From assembly GCA_002480925.1 (NCBI GenBank), contig DLDA01000036.1, positions 1-35,342 on the forward strand: DNA of 35,342 nucleotides. The letters are read 5' to 3'. How positions within the stretch are numbered: the stretch's first letter is position 1; each line of letters starts with the position of its first letter. The notes under the pieces are model-generated. The model ran no database searches and was not told the origin of the DNA. It saw only the letters and a program-made list of their open reading frames with translations. The stretch comes from Lachnospiraceae bacterium UBA7784 (GTDB lineage: Bacteria > Bacillota > Clostridia > Lachnospirales > Lachnospiraceae). Position numbers and translations under genes: made by a program. This document shows, one piece after another, positions 16,093 to 23,735 of the stretch.

Positions 16093-16680
16093 ATGAGTGT
16101 TTTTATTGTAGACTATGCCTCTGTTGGCGCTAAGGGTTTGAAGGAGATCCAGGACACTGCCGGAAGCGATGCGGTTTTCTTTATCTATTCCGCACAGGAT
16201 GGCAGAAATCCGGTCGATCTTGTAACCGAGAAGCAGAATAAGGAAAAGGAGAATCCGATTCAGCTTTCTGTAGATGTGCTAAGTAAGGCAAGAGCAGCCT
16301 TTGCTGCAGAAAAGGCAGAGGTCGTAGGGGCAAAGGAAAAGCCTCTGGTACAGAAGAAGCAGGAAAAGAAGCCTGAGAAAAAGCAGGAAAAGAAGGCTGA
16401 GGAGAAGAAGCAGGATAAGAAGGAAGAGAAGAAGAGGGTAAGCGTAGAGCTTTCAGGACATGCTGATCTGTCTGATTCAGTAAAGAAAAAGATCCGTTCA
16501 GCCGTCAGGCCTGCAGGATTACAGCCAGTACAGTATGCACGTATCTATAAGGCCTTTGCCCAGTCTCCGGACAAGAACGAGTACAATATAGCTCTCCAGA
16601 GATGCTTTCGGGTACAGAAAAAGGCCAACGACATCTATAAGCTCACAAGATCTCTTTTCGAGGAGGAAAAGGGAAACTGA
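16093..16680 (+). CDS. PIN-like protein lacking its nuclease core, Lys/Glu-rich linker
   Basis: The protein has 195 residues. Residues 1-37 (MSVFIVDYASVGAKGLKEI and VFFIYSAQDG) look like the first strand, helix and second strand of a PIN/NYN-type nuclease domain, which in relatives begins like VDYENV. D7 is kept, but the usual EN after the Asp-Tyr is AS. Where the rest of the PIN core should follow there is instead a low-complexity Lys/Glu/Gln segment (about 90-118). The C-terminal 60 residues (from KKKIRSAVRPAGLQPVQYAR) resemble the helical tail that such proteins carry. AAAAGGAGA precedes the ATG. I infer loss of nuclease activity with the tail kept. Confidence in the coding call is high, in the family moderate. 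Confidence 0.65.
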   Translation: MSVFIVDYASVGAKGLKEIQDTAGSDAVFFIYSAQDGRNPVDLVTEKQNKEKENPIQLSVDVLSKARAAFAAEKAEVVGAKEKPLVQKKQEKKPEKKQEKKAEEKKQDKKEEKKRVSVELSGHADLSDSVKKKIRSAVRPAGLQPVQYARIYKAFAQSPDKNEYNIALQRCFRVQKKANDIYKLTRSLFEEEKGN

Positions 16681-16708
16681 GTCTGATACATATAAAGGAA
16701 ATTGTATA

Positions 16709-16755
16709 GATGAATATATTTTCATCTTTACATAAAATAATCTGTAACATATAAT
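16709..16755 (+). promoter_or_regulatory. Promoter with adjacent palindrome before the purine permease
   Basis: TTTACA (16727-16732), 17-base spacer, perfect TATAAT (16750-16755). Directly upstream lies the inverted repeat GATGAA-tatatt-TTCATC (16709-16726), touching the -35 element, placed like an activator or repressor site. No purine riboswitch fold is visible in the 124-base gap. Confidence 0.7.
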
Positions 16756-16803
16756 TCTAACGGAACTTTTAAACCTTTAAGTAATATCAGAAGGAGCTTT
16801 TAT

Positions 16804-18222
16804 ATGGCTGGAAATTCAGCAGCAAAGCAGAGCAGCCCTGCTATCGAAAAATTGTTCCACATGAAAGAAATGGGAACGAACACGAAAACCGAGGTCATGG
16901 CCGGTTTCACCACATTCATGACTATGGCCTACATCCTTGCAGTAAATCCTAACATACTCTCGGCTGCCGGCATGGACAAGACAGCGATCCTTATTGCGAC
17001 CTGTCTGGCATCATGCTTCGGAACCCTGTGTATGGCCTTTATGGCTAACTACCCGTTTGCGCTTGCACCGGGAATGGGACTTAATGCATTCTTTGCATTC
17101 ACAGTATGCGGGAATATGGGTTACACCTGGAAGGAGGCACTTGCAGCTGTATTCATAGAGGGTGTAGTTTTCATAGTTCTTTCTCTTACAAATGTCAGGG
17201 AGGCTATCTTCAATGCTATCCCATCTACATTAAAGAAGGGCGTTTCAGCCGGTATCGGACTTTTTGTAGCCTTTATAGGTCTTCAGGACGGAAAGCTTAT
17301 AGCTAATTCCGATTCCACCTATGTGACCTATGTGGATTTCAGGGCCAACTGGCATCAGGCAGGCTCATTTGCACTTCTTGCCCTTATAGGACTTATGATA
17401 ATTGCGATCCTTTATATCAGGGGGATCACAGGAGCAGTCCTTATCGGAATCATCGCGACCTGGATACTTGGAATGATCTTCCAGGCAGCAGGCATATATG
17501 TACCTGATCCAAAGAACGGATTCTATTCAGTACTTCCGTCAGGAGTATTCACTGACTTCTCCAAGTTTGGAAATACCTTTGGACAGTGTTTTAATGGCTT
17601 CAAGACCATGAATGACAAGGGAATAGTAAACTTCATCGTTGTCATCTTCTCATTCCTCTTCGTAGATATCTTCGATACGATCGGAACACTTGTTGGATGC
17701 TCAGAGAAGGCCGGATTCCTTGATAAGAACGGAAAGCTTCCTCACATAAAGGGAGCTCTTATGGCTGATGCCTGCGCTACCTCAGTAGGAGCTGTTTTCG
17801 GTACATCTACTACGACCACCTATGTCGAGTCAGCATCGGGTGTAGGAGCAGGCGGACGTACAGGACTTACCTCAGTAGTCACAGGAATCATGTTCCTTGT
17901 AGCTATGTTCTTCTCACCGATCTTTACGGCTATTCCTGGATTTGCTACTTCACCGGCACTGGTATTCGTAGGATTCCTTATGCTTTCATCGATCTTAAAG
18001 ATCGACTTCAATGATTACCGTGAAGCGATCCCGGCATATCTTGCTACAATAGCAATGCCGCTCTTCTACAGCATCTCAGAGGGAATCTCGATCGGTATCA
18101 TTTCATACGTCATCATTAATACCGTTTGCAACTGCTTCATGAAGGAAAAGAAGAAGGTAACGGTACTTATGTATGTTCTAGCAATACTTTTTGTACTGAA
18201 ATATATATTCATACCAAGATGA
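16804..18222 (+). CDS. NCS2/AzgA-family adenine/guanine/hypoxanthine permease
   Basis: A 472-residue membrane protein with about 13 hydrophobic helices, of the AzgA/PbuG branch of the NCS2 nucleobase transporters. Family marks are the N-terminal EVMAGFTTFMTMAYILAVNP, YPFALAPGMGLNAFFAF, and the substrate-site region GTSTTTTYVESASGVGAGGR. It imports purine bases for salvage, probably with protons. AAGGAGC precedes the ATG, and a strong terminator follows at 18229-18253. The two IMP-forming enzymes lie just beyond the terminator, placing purine uptake and synthesis side by side. Confidence 0.93.
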   Translation: MAGNSAAKQSSPAIEKLFHMKEMGTNTKTEVMAGFTTFMTMAYILAVNPNILSAAGMDKTAILIATCLASCFGTLCMAFMANYPFALAPGMGLNAFFAFTVCGNMGYTWKEALAAVFIEGVVFIVLSLTNVREAIFNAIPSTLKKGVSAGIGLFVAFIGLQDGKLIANSDSTYVTYVDFRANWHQAGSFALLALIGLMIIAILYIRGITGAVLIGIIATWILGMIFQAAGIYVPDPKNGFYSVLPSGVFTDFSKFGNTFGQCFNGFKTMNDKGIVNFIVVIFSFLFVDIFDTIGTLVGCSEKAGFLDKNGKLPHIKGALMADACATSVGAVFGTSTTTTYVESASGVGAGGRTGLTSVVTGIMFLVAMFFSPIFTAIPGFATSPALVFVGFLMLSSILKIDFNDYREAIPAYLATIAMPLFYSISEGISIGIISYVIINTVCNCFMKEKKKVTVLMYVLAILFVLKYIFIPR

Positions 18223-18228
18223 TCCTGC

Positions 18229-18253
18229 GGGGTGCGGTTTCGCACCCCTTTTT
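18229..18253 (+). terminator. Rho-independent terminator after the purine permease
   Basis: Perfect 8-bp stem GGGGTGCG/CGCACCCC with loop GTTT, followed by TTTTT. It starts seven bases after the permease stop. Confidence 0.93.
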
Positions 18254-18276
18254 GTTCTGTCAGAATGGAGGTAAAA

Positions 18277-18993
18277 GTGAAAAAGCTGTCACTGGCAAAG
18301 GAGCTTTCCGGAAATGTATATCCCGGAAGAGGTATTGTTGTAGGAAGATCAGAGGATGGTAAGTATGCGGTATGCGCCTACTTCATTATGGGGAGATCGG
18401 TGAATTCAAGGAATCGTATCTTCGTTGAGGGCGAGGATCAGGGAATAAGGACACAGGCCTTTGATCCATCAAAGCTTTCAGATCCCTCTCTTATAATCTA
18501 TGCTCCTGTAAGAGTCACAGGAAACCATACTATAGTCACCAATGGAGATCAGACTGATACTATATTTGATGGCCTTAACAAGGGACTTACATTCGAGCAG
18601 TCCTTAAGGTCAAGGGAATTCGAGCCTGATCAGCCGAACTTCACACCCAGGATTTCTGCCGATATGCTTATAGAGAACGGAGAATTTTCCTACCAGATGT
18701 CTATCCTTAAGAGCGATCTTATGGATCCGTCCTGCACCGACAGATATACCTTCTCATATGATAAGCCTCGTGCAGGGGAGGGACGCTTCATCCATACATA
18801 TATGGGAGACGGCAACCCGCTTCCTTCCTTTGAGGGAGAGCCGACGCCAGTAGAGATAAATGGAGATATTGACGAGTTCACATCCCTTGTCTGGGACAAT
18901 CTGAATCCAGACAATAAGGTTTCTCTTTTTGTCAGATTCATAGATCTAAAGACAAAGAGATATGAGATGCGTATCGTAAACAAAAACAATTGA
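18277..18993 (+). CDS. purO: IMP cyclohydrolase, PurO type
   Basis: A 238-residue enzyme that closes the ring of FAICAR to give IMP, the last step of purine synthesis. It matches the PurO family known from archaea and some clostridia, not the N-terminal domain of PurH. Visible family features are NVYPGRGIVVG, CAYFIMGRSVNSRNRIF and the Asn/Asp-rich middle TNGDQTDTIF. The GTG at 18277 is chosen because GGAGG ends five bases before it; an in-frame ATG at 18265 has no ribosome site and the frame further up runs into the terminator. The AICAR transformylase gene follows within 12 bases, so the two last steps are co-transcribed. Confidence 0.92.
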   Translation: MKKLSLAKELSGNVYPGRGIVVGRSEDGKYAVCAYFIMGRSVNSRNRIFVEGEDQGIRTQAFDPSKLSDPSLIIYAPVRVTGNHTIVTNGDQTDTIFDGLNKGLTFEQSLRSREFEPDQPNFTPRISADMLIENGEFSYQMSILKSDLMDPSCTDRYTFSYDKPRAGEGRFIHTYMGDGNPLPSFEGEPTPVEINGDIDEFTSLVWDNLNPDNKVSLFVRFIDLKTKRYEMRIVNKNN

Positions 18994-19004
18994 AAGGAAA
19001 AAAG

Positions 19005-20186
19005 ATGAAAGAATTTGCATTAAAATATGGCTGTAATCCTAATCAGAAGCCGTCAAGGATCTATATGGAGGATGGCTCTTGTCTTCCTGTTACTGTGCTT
19101 AACGGAAGACCGGGCTATATCAACTTCCTTGATGCCCTAAACGGCTGGCAGCTGGTTTCTGAGATGAAGAAGGCTACAGGACTTGCCTGCGCGACCTCAT
19201 TCAAGCATGTATCTCCTGCCGGAGCTGCAACAGGACTTCCTCTCACAGATGTAGAAAAGAGGATCTACTGGGTCGATGATATGGATATTGAGTTCTCACC
19301 TCTTGCCAATGCATATGCAAGAGCAAGGGGAGCAGACCGTATGTCGTCCTTTGGTGATTTCATCTCGCTCTCTGATGTCTGCGATGTTCCTACAGCCATG
19401 ATAATAAAAAGAGAGGTATCCGACGGAGTGATAGCTCCAGGATACGAGCCGGAGGCTCTTTCTATCCTGAAAGCCAAGAAGAAGGGCAATTACAATGTGA
19501 TCCAGATAGATCCTTCCTATGTGCCTGCTCAGATAGAAAAGAAGCAGGTATTCGGAGTTACCTTCGAGCAGGGAAGAAATGAGCTTCATATAGGCCCGGA
19601 TTTCTTTGATAATATAGTGACAAAGAATAAGGACCTTACCGATGAGGCAAAGAGAGATCTTGCTATTTCAATGATCACACTCAAGTATACACAGAGTAAT
19701 TCAGTCTGCTATGTAAAGAACGGTCAGGCTATAGGTATAGGAGCCGGACAGCAGTCAAGGATCCACTGCACCAGACTTGCAGGTAGCAAGGCTGACAACT
19801 GGTGGCTGCGTCAGTGCCCTAAGGTCCTTGAGCTTCCTTTCAGGGACGATGTTCACAGGGCAGACAGAGACAATGCTATAGATCTCTATATAGGTGATGA
19901 ATACGAGGATCTGCTCGCCGACGGAGCCTGGGAGAGGGTATTTACAGAGAAGCCTTCTGTATTTACAAAAGAGGAGAAGAGGGCCTGGCTTGATAAGAAT
20001 ACAGATGTATGCTTAGGCTCAGACGCCTTCTTCCCGTTCGGAGACAATATAGAAAGAGCCCATAAGTCAGGCGTGCGCTATGTTGCAGAGCCGGGCGGAT
20101 CCATCCGTGATGACAATGTAATAGCTACATGCGACAAGTACGGAATGGTAATGTCATTTACCGGGATCAGGCTTTTCCATCACTGA
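19005..20186 (+). CDS. purH: AICAR transformylase (stand-alone PurH C-terminal domain)
   Basis: A 393-residue protein equal to the transformylase part of bifunctional PurH; the cyclohydrolase domain is absent. It transfers a formyl group from 10-formyl-THF to AICAR. The catalytic Lys-His pair is K67-H68 in TSFKHVSPAGAA, and SDVCDVPTAM and CYVKNGQAIGIGAGQQSRIH are further family blocks. The ATG at 19005 has AAAGG seven bases upstream; an in-frame TTG at 18990 overlaps the purO stop but has no ribosome site. With PurO it replaces the usual fused enzyme. rlmH follows seven bases later. Confidence 0.94.
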   Translation: MKEFALKYGCNPNQKPSRIYMEDGSCLPVTVLNGRPGYINFLDALNGWQLVSEMKKATGLACATSFKHVSPAGAATGLPLTDVEKRIYWVDDMDIEFSPLANAYARARGADRMSSFGDFISLSDVCDVPTAMIIKREVSDGVIAPGYEPEALSILKAKKKGNYNVIQIDPSYVPAQIEKKQVFGVTFEQGRNELHIGPDFFDNIVTKNKDLTDEAKRDLAISMITLKYTQSNSVCYVKNGQAIGIGAGQQSRIHCTRLAGSKADNWWLRQCPKVLELPFRDDVHRADRDNAIDLYIGDEYEDLLADGAWERVFTEKPSVFTKEEKRAWLDKNTDVCLGSDAFFPFGDNIERAHKSGVRYVAEPGGSIRDDNVIATCDKYGMVMSFTGIRLFHH

Positions 20187-20192
20187 TAGGCT

Positions 20193-20672
20193 ATGAATAT
20201 AACGATAGCCTGTGTCGGCAGGGTGAAGGAAAAATTCTTCCGGGATGCAATAGGAGAATATACTAAGCGGCTTGGCAGATATGCCAGACTTTCTATAAGA
20301 GAGGTAAAGGATGAGCCTGCTCCGGAGAATGCTTCCCCTGCTTTGATAGAAAAGATAAAGGAGACGGAGGGTATCCGTCTCCTTAAGCTTATTCCAGATT
20401 CTTCATATGTGATAGCTCTTGCTATAAACGGAAAGCCCATGTCGTCCGAGGAGCTGGCCACCTTTATCGACAGGTCAGCCCTGTCCGGAAAAAGCCATCT
20501 GGTCTTCGTGATCGGAGGATCGCTCGGACTATCGGATCAGGTCATAAAAAGGGCAGACTTCCTGCTTTCCTTTTCAAGGATGACCTTTCCTCACCAGCTG
20601 ATGAGGGTAGTGCTCTTAGAGCAGATCTACAGATCCTTTCGGATCATAAATCATGAGCCTTACCACAAGTGA
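20193..20672 (+). CDS. rlmH: 23S rRNA (pseudouridine(1915)-N3)-methyltransferase
   Basis: A 159-residue SPOUT methyltransferase that methylates pseudouridine 1915 in helix 69 of 23S rRNA. It is complete: N-terminus MNITIACVGRVKEKFFRDA, SAM-binding knot FVIGGSLGLSDQV, and C-terminus RMTFPHQLMRVVLLEQIYRS with the final INHEPYHK. It follows the AICAR transformylase by six bases with only a weak ribosome site, suggesting coupling. Its last 29 bases overlap the 3' end of the convergent tmcAL. Confidence 0.97.
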   Translation: MNITIACVGRVKEKFFRDAIGEYTKRLGRYARLSIREVKDEPAPENASPALIEKIKETEGIRLLKLIPDSSYVIALAINGKPMSSEELATFIDRSALSGKSHLVFVIGGSLGLSDQVIKRADFLLSFSRMTFPHQLMRVVLLEQIYRSFRIINHEPYHK

Positions 20673-21900
20673 TCCTGCGGGAATTCTCGTCAGGTATCAG
20701 TATACCGCTTTTACTTATCTGAATGGCTCTGTATATATCTCTGACCTCAAGGTCCTTCTTTAGTATCATGTCCTTATATGACCCAAGCTCGTTTACCGAC
20801 ATGAAGAGAGGGATGCCTTGGGTCTTTTTTATATGGGAAAGCATGGATCGTCCCTTTTCTGATGCCTGAAGTATCCAGAGATAAGGCCTGAAGTCGCATC
20901 GCTTAAGCAGGTCCAGGTCATGGTCTGTTATCCCCAGGAGGATATGGATAAGGGCCCGCCTGATCCTGGAGGCGGTAAGACTTTTATTCTTGAGAAGGTC
21001 TGTAAAGCTATTAAAGCTCTGATAGCGGGGAAGCAGCCTTTCTATCCTGTTTGATAAGTCATCTGATACATCAAGGAAGCGAGAGAAGGAAAGCCCCTTG
21101 TACTTCTCCCTCAAAAGAGCCAGCTGGAGGGGAAGGTCAAGATCACGGTCAGAAAGCAGGAGGTTTTCATCAAGGCCATTTTTTATTGCCTTATAGGTAA
21201 AGCTGCTCAAATGCTTTTTTACGGCAGACAGATTCCCGCAGGAAAGCTGCCTCCTTATATATGAGGCTGATACGAACTCGCCATCGTTTATGCTGTCATT
21301 GTAGCCCTGCCCCTTCCTTTTTTTTAGCACAAGCTTAAGAGATGGTGCAAGCTTCGTGATTGCCTTCTGGTATTCTATGGCAAGGATATTGTTGGGGCTT
21401 GACAGCAGTCCCCTTATATCATCATGCCCGGGAAGGCATGAAAGGATGGCCTCCTCCCTGGCCTTAGGGAAGCTAAGCCCAGTACGAAGGCCGTTCTGCA
21501 GGACCTTTTTGTATTGGGAGGGCTCATCAGTAAGTATGGAGGCTATAAGCTTTATTAGAGCTGCATCACTTTCCTCAGGGGAAGAAGAACCTTCATAGCC
21601 GCATAGTATGGTATCGCAGCCACAGGCATATAGAAGTGAAACTCCGCATGAAGCAAAGATCTCTGCGCTTGAGCATGAGGCTATTGCAGGTATCCCTGCG
21701 ATGAGATCAGCTCCGGCACAGACAGCGCATTCTGCCCGGCTGTAGCGGTCAAGTAAGGCTATGCCGCCTCTTTGTGTGAAATCAGCTCCTTCTGCTATTA
21801 CGACTGAATCTGAACCCAGGTCCTTTCTTGCATAGCTTATCAGAAGCTCGTGACCCGAATGGAGGGGGTTGAATTCAGCTACAATTCCTGTTACAGGCAT
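20644..21900 (-). CDS. tmcAL: tRNA(Met) cytidine acetate ligase
   Basis: A 418-residue nucleotidyltransferase-like enzyme of the TmcAL (formerly DUF795) family, which makes N4-acetylcytidine at the wobble base of elongator tRNA-Met from acetate and ATP. The nucleotidyltransferase signature is HSGH (14-17) in GIVAEFNPLHSGHELLI; FTQRGGIALLDRYSRAECAV is another strong family block. The start at 21900 has AAAGGAAAA just upstream on the minus strand; the longer frame to 21939 adds 13 unconserved residues. It is the only minus-strand gene, convergent with rlmH and divergent from ackA. Its substrate acetate links it in theme to acetate kinase next door. Confidence 0.93.
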   Translation of the reverse strand: MPVTGIVAEFNPLHSGHELLISYARKDLGSDSVVIAEGADFTQRGGIALLDRYSRAECAVCAGADLIAGIPAIASCSSAEIFASCGVSLLYACGCDTILCGYEGSSSPEESDAALIKLIASILTDEPSQYKKVLQNGLRTGLSFPKAREEAILSCLPGHDDIRGLLSSPNNILAIEYQKAITKLAPSLKLVLKKRKGQGYNDSINDGEFVSASYIRRQLSCGNLSAVKKHLSSFTYKAIKNGLDENLLLSDRDLDLPLQLALLREKYKGLSFSRFLDVSDDLSNRIERLLPRYQSFNSFTDLLKNKSLTASRIRRALIHILLGITDHDLDLLKRCDFRPYLWILQASEKGRSMLSHIKKTQGIPLFMSVNELGSYKDMILKKDLEVRDIYRAIQISKSGILIPDENSRRITCGKAHDL

Positions 21901-21978
21901 AATTTTCCTTTCAGTATCGGCTTGATATGATAGAAGCATAGCATGTAAGGAGGCTTAAGGCAATATAAACTTATCATC

Positions 21979-22007
21979 TTGAAGAATCATAAATACAGTT
22001 GTATAAT
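21979..22007 (+). promoter_or_regulatory. Promoter for ackA
   Basis: TTGAAG (21979-21984), 17-base spacer, perfect TATAAT (22002-22007). A 5-bp leader hairpin GCGGG/CCCGC with a 6-base loop follows at 22017-22032, before the ribosome site. Confidence 0.7.
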
Positions 22008-22056
22008 AGAAAAGCTGCGGGGATCAGCCCGCGAATGAAAATAAGGAGAAGAAAAA

Positions 22057-23250
22057 ATGAAGGTTTTAGTGATCAACTGTGGAAGCTCATCCCTTAAGTA
22101 TCAGGTCATAGACTCTGAAACAGAGAAGGTCCTCGCAAAGGGACTCTGCGAGAGGATCGGAATCGATGGAAGACTCGTCTATCAGCCGGCCGGATCTGAA
22201 AAGATCATTACAGAGTCAGCCATGCCTACCCACAAGGAAGCAGTCAGGATGGTACTTGACGCATTAGTTGATAAGGAAAACGGAGTTCTTTCAAGCCTAA
22301 GCGAGATTGGAGCAGTAGGACACCGTATCGTGCATGGAGGCGAGAAGTTTACAGAGAGCGCACTTATAACAGATGAGATGCTAAGAAAGGTCGAGGAATG
22401 CAATGAGCTTGCTCCTCTCCACAATCCGGCCAATATCATAGGGATCAACGCCTGCAGGGAGCTTATGCCAGGAGTTCCTATGGTCGGTGTCTTTGACACA
22501 GCCTTTCATCAGACGATGCCTGCAAAGGCTTATATGTATGCGGTTCCTTATGAGTGCTATCAGAAGTACGGAGTAAGGCGCTATGGCTTCCACGGTACCT
22601 CCCACAGCTTTGTAAGCAAGAGAGCAGCAGAGGTGGCCGGTATCGAGCTTACCAATTCAAAGATAATAGTATGTCATTTAGGAAACGGAGCATCTGTTTC
22701 AGCCGTTCTTAACGGAAAGTCGGTAGATACATCAATGGGACTTTCTCCTCTCGAGGGGCTGGTAATGGGTACACGTTCAGGTGATATAGATCCTACTGCA
22801 GTTCAATATATAGCAAAGAAGGAAGGACTCGATTTCGACGGGGTTATGACACTTCTCAACAAGAAGTCAGGAGTGCTTGGAATCTCAGGTGTTTCATCAG
22901 ACTTCAGGGATCTTCTTGCAGCTCAGGACAAGGGAGACAAAAGAGCAAAGCTTGCTGTTGATATGTTTGTCTACAGGGTAGCCAAGTACATAGGAGCATA
23001 TGCTGCTGCAATGAACGGAGTCGATCTGATTGCCTTCACGGCAGGAGTCGGAGAGAATAACGGCTTTGTCCGTCAGGAAATCTGCAGATACTTAGGCTTC
23101 ATAGGGGTAGAGATAGACAGCAAGGCAAATGAGGTCGCAGGAGAGGAAAGAAAGATCTCTACAGACAATTCAATGGTAAAGGTATATGTGATCCCTACCA
23201 ATGAGGAGCTTGCCATAGCAAGAGAGACAGTAAGGCTTGCAACTGAGTGA
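22057..23250 (+). CDS. ackA: Acetate kinase
   Basis: A 397-residue enzyme converting acetyl phosphate and ADP to acetate and ATP, the energy-yielding end of acetate fermentation. Signature 1 [13 protein letters not shown] (residues 3-15) and signature 2 [15 protein letters not shown] are intact, as are [21 protein letters not shown] and the nucleotide-site blocks CHLGNGAS and [17 protein letters not shown] precedes the ATG. Phosphotransacetylase, often adjacent, is not in the window. rpmF follows with its own strong promoter. Confidence 0.97.
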   Translation: MKVLVINCGSSSLKYQVIDSETEKVLAKGLCERIGIDGRLVYQPAGSEKIITESAMPTHKEAVRMVLDALVDKENGVLSSLSEIGAVGHRIVHGGEKFTESALITDEMLRKVEECNELAPLHNPANIIGINACRELMPGVPMVGVFDTAFHQTMPAKAYMYAVPYECYQKYGVRRYGFHGTSHSFVSKRAAEVAGIELTNSKIIVCHLGNGASVSAVLNGKSVDTSMGLSPLEGLVMGTRSGDIDPTAVQYIAKKEGLDFDGVMTLLNKKSGVLGISGVSSDFRDLLAAQDKGDKRAKLAVDMFVYRVAKYIGAYAAAMNGVDLIAFTAGVGENNGFVRQEICRYLGFIGVEIDSKANEVAGEERKISTDNSMVKVYVIPTNEELAIARETVRLATE

Positions 23251-23259
23251 ATTTTGTAG

Positions 23260-23288
23260 TTGACAAGTATAGGATGAACCTGTATAAT
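23260..23288 (+). promoter_or_regulatory. Consensus promoter for rpmF
   Basis: Perfect TTGACA (23260-23265), 17-base spacer, perfect TATAAT (23283-23288), starting ten bases after the ackA stop. It is the best promoter in the window, as expected for a ribosomal protein gene. Confidence 0.9.
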
Positions 23289-23325
23289 ACTAAATGTTGC
23301 GGATATAACTATGCGCAGCTTTAGT
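23289..23325 (+). promoter_or_regulatory. Structured leader/start-site hairpin of rpmF
   Basis: ACTAAA (23289-23294) pairs with TTTAGT (23320-23325), and inside it GTTGCG (23296-23301) pairs with CGCAGC (23314-23319, one G-T pair). Transcription should begin near 23295, so the inner stem would be at the very 5' end of the mRNA. It could stabilise the message or bind a protein. Confidence 0.45.
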
Positions 23326-23348
23326 TTAGAATTAAGGAGGTGTAACGT

Positions 23349-23528
23349 ATGTCAATCTGCCCGAAGAACAAATCTTCAAAAGGAAGAAGAGACAGAAGAA
23401 GAGCAAACTGGAAGATGAGCGCTCCTACACTTGTCCCATGTCCTAAGTGTGGTCAGCTCATGATGCCGCACAGGGTCTGCAAGAACTGCGGTACTTACAA
23501 TAAGCGTGAGATCGTAGCAGTAGACTGA
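23349..23528 (+). CDS. rpmF: Large ribosomal subunit protein bL32
   Basis: A 59-residue ribosomal protein. The basic N-terminus (PKNKSSKGRRDRRRANWKM) is followed by a zinc ribbon with Cys 31, 34, 44 and 47 (CPKCG and CKNCG), so this is the zinc-binding form. AAGGAGG lies nine bases before the ATG. In many clostridia a DUF177/YceD gene stands before rpmF and plsX after it; neither is here. The structured element at 23535 starts seven bases after the stop. Confidence 0.96.
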   Translation: MSICPKNKSSKGRRDRRRANWKMSAPTLVPCPKCGQLMMPHRVCKNCGTYNKREIVAVD

Positions 23529-23534
23529 CCGAAA

Positions 23535-23647
23535 GTTTCGAAATGAGACCGAGTCGAAGACGATGGTCGAATCCGAAACGAGGTCGTTCTTTGAGATTGG
23601 CAAGCACAAGCGTAGCGCCGTGCGAGCCTAGTGAAAAGAACTACCTT
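23535..23647 (+). ncRNA. Structured dispersed element, copy 1 (two hairpins)
   Basis: Hairpin 1: outer stem GTTTCG (23535-23540)/CGAAAC (23574-23579), internal loop AAATGA/GAATC, inner stem GACC (23547-23550)/GGTC (23565-23568), then GA, apical stem GTC/GAC with loop GAA, and GAT. Hairpin 2: GAGGTCGTTCTTT (23580-23592) pairs with AAAGAACTACCTT (23635-23647) with one C-T mismatch, a loop pair GAGATT/TAGTGA, then GGC/GCC, GCAC/GTGC and GCG/CGC stems around TAG. GA dinucleotides face each other in several internal loops, as in tandem sheared G-A pairs. A second copy with compensated stems lies at 35283. No named RNA family is recognised. The exact 3' end is unknown, and a mobile-element or REP-like origin is possible. 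Confidence 0.65.
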
Positions 23648-23686
23648 AATGTTCTTAGATGTGATAAATACATAGTTGTTTAGGGA

Positions 23687-23715
23687 TGTACAATTGAATG
23701 CTTTTATCATATATG
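23687..23715 (+). promoter_or_regulatory. Possible promoter for rpmE
   Basis: TGTACA (23687-23692), 17-base spacer, TATATG (23710-23715), each four of six to consensus. It would start rpmE about 15 bases before its ATG, which is short, so rpmE may instead be read from the rpmF promoter through the structured element. Confidence 0.3.
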
Positions 23716-23735
23716 CTTAAGTAGTGAGGTGTAAG

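Noticed and set aside
16380..16440. Lys/Glu-rich repeat as a DNA-level tandem repeat
   Set aside because: The codons vary (aag/aaa/gag/gaa) without an exact repeating unit, so it is amino-acid low complexity only.
16681..16803. Purine riboswitch before the nucleobase permease
   Set aside because: The gap lacks the three-way junction core; only a promoter and a palindrome are visible.
18232..18276. Longer N-terminus for the PurO gene starting at GTG 18232
   Set aside because: That start lies inside the terminator stem of the upstream gene; the GTG at 18277 has GGAGG at the right distance and fits the family N-terminus.
23535..23647. CRISPR repeat or tRNA reading of the structured element
   Set aside because: There is no regular repeat-spacer array and no cloverleaf with T-loop and CCA-side pairing; the two-hairpin layout is different.
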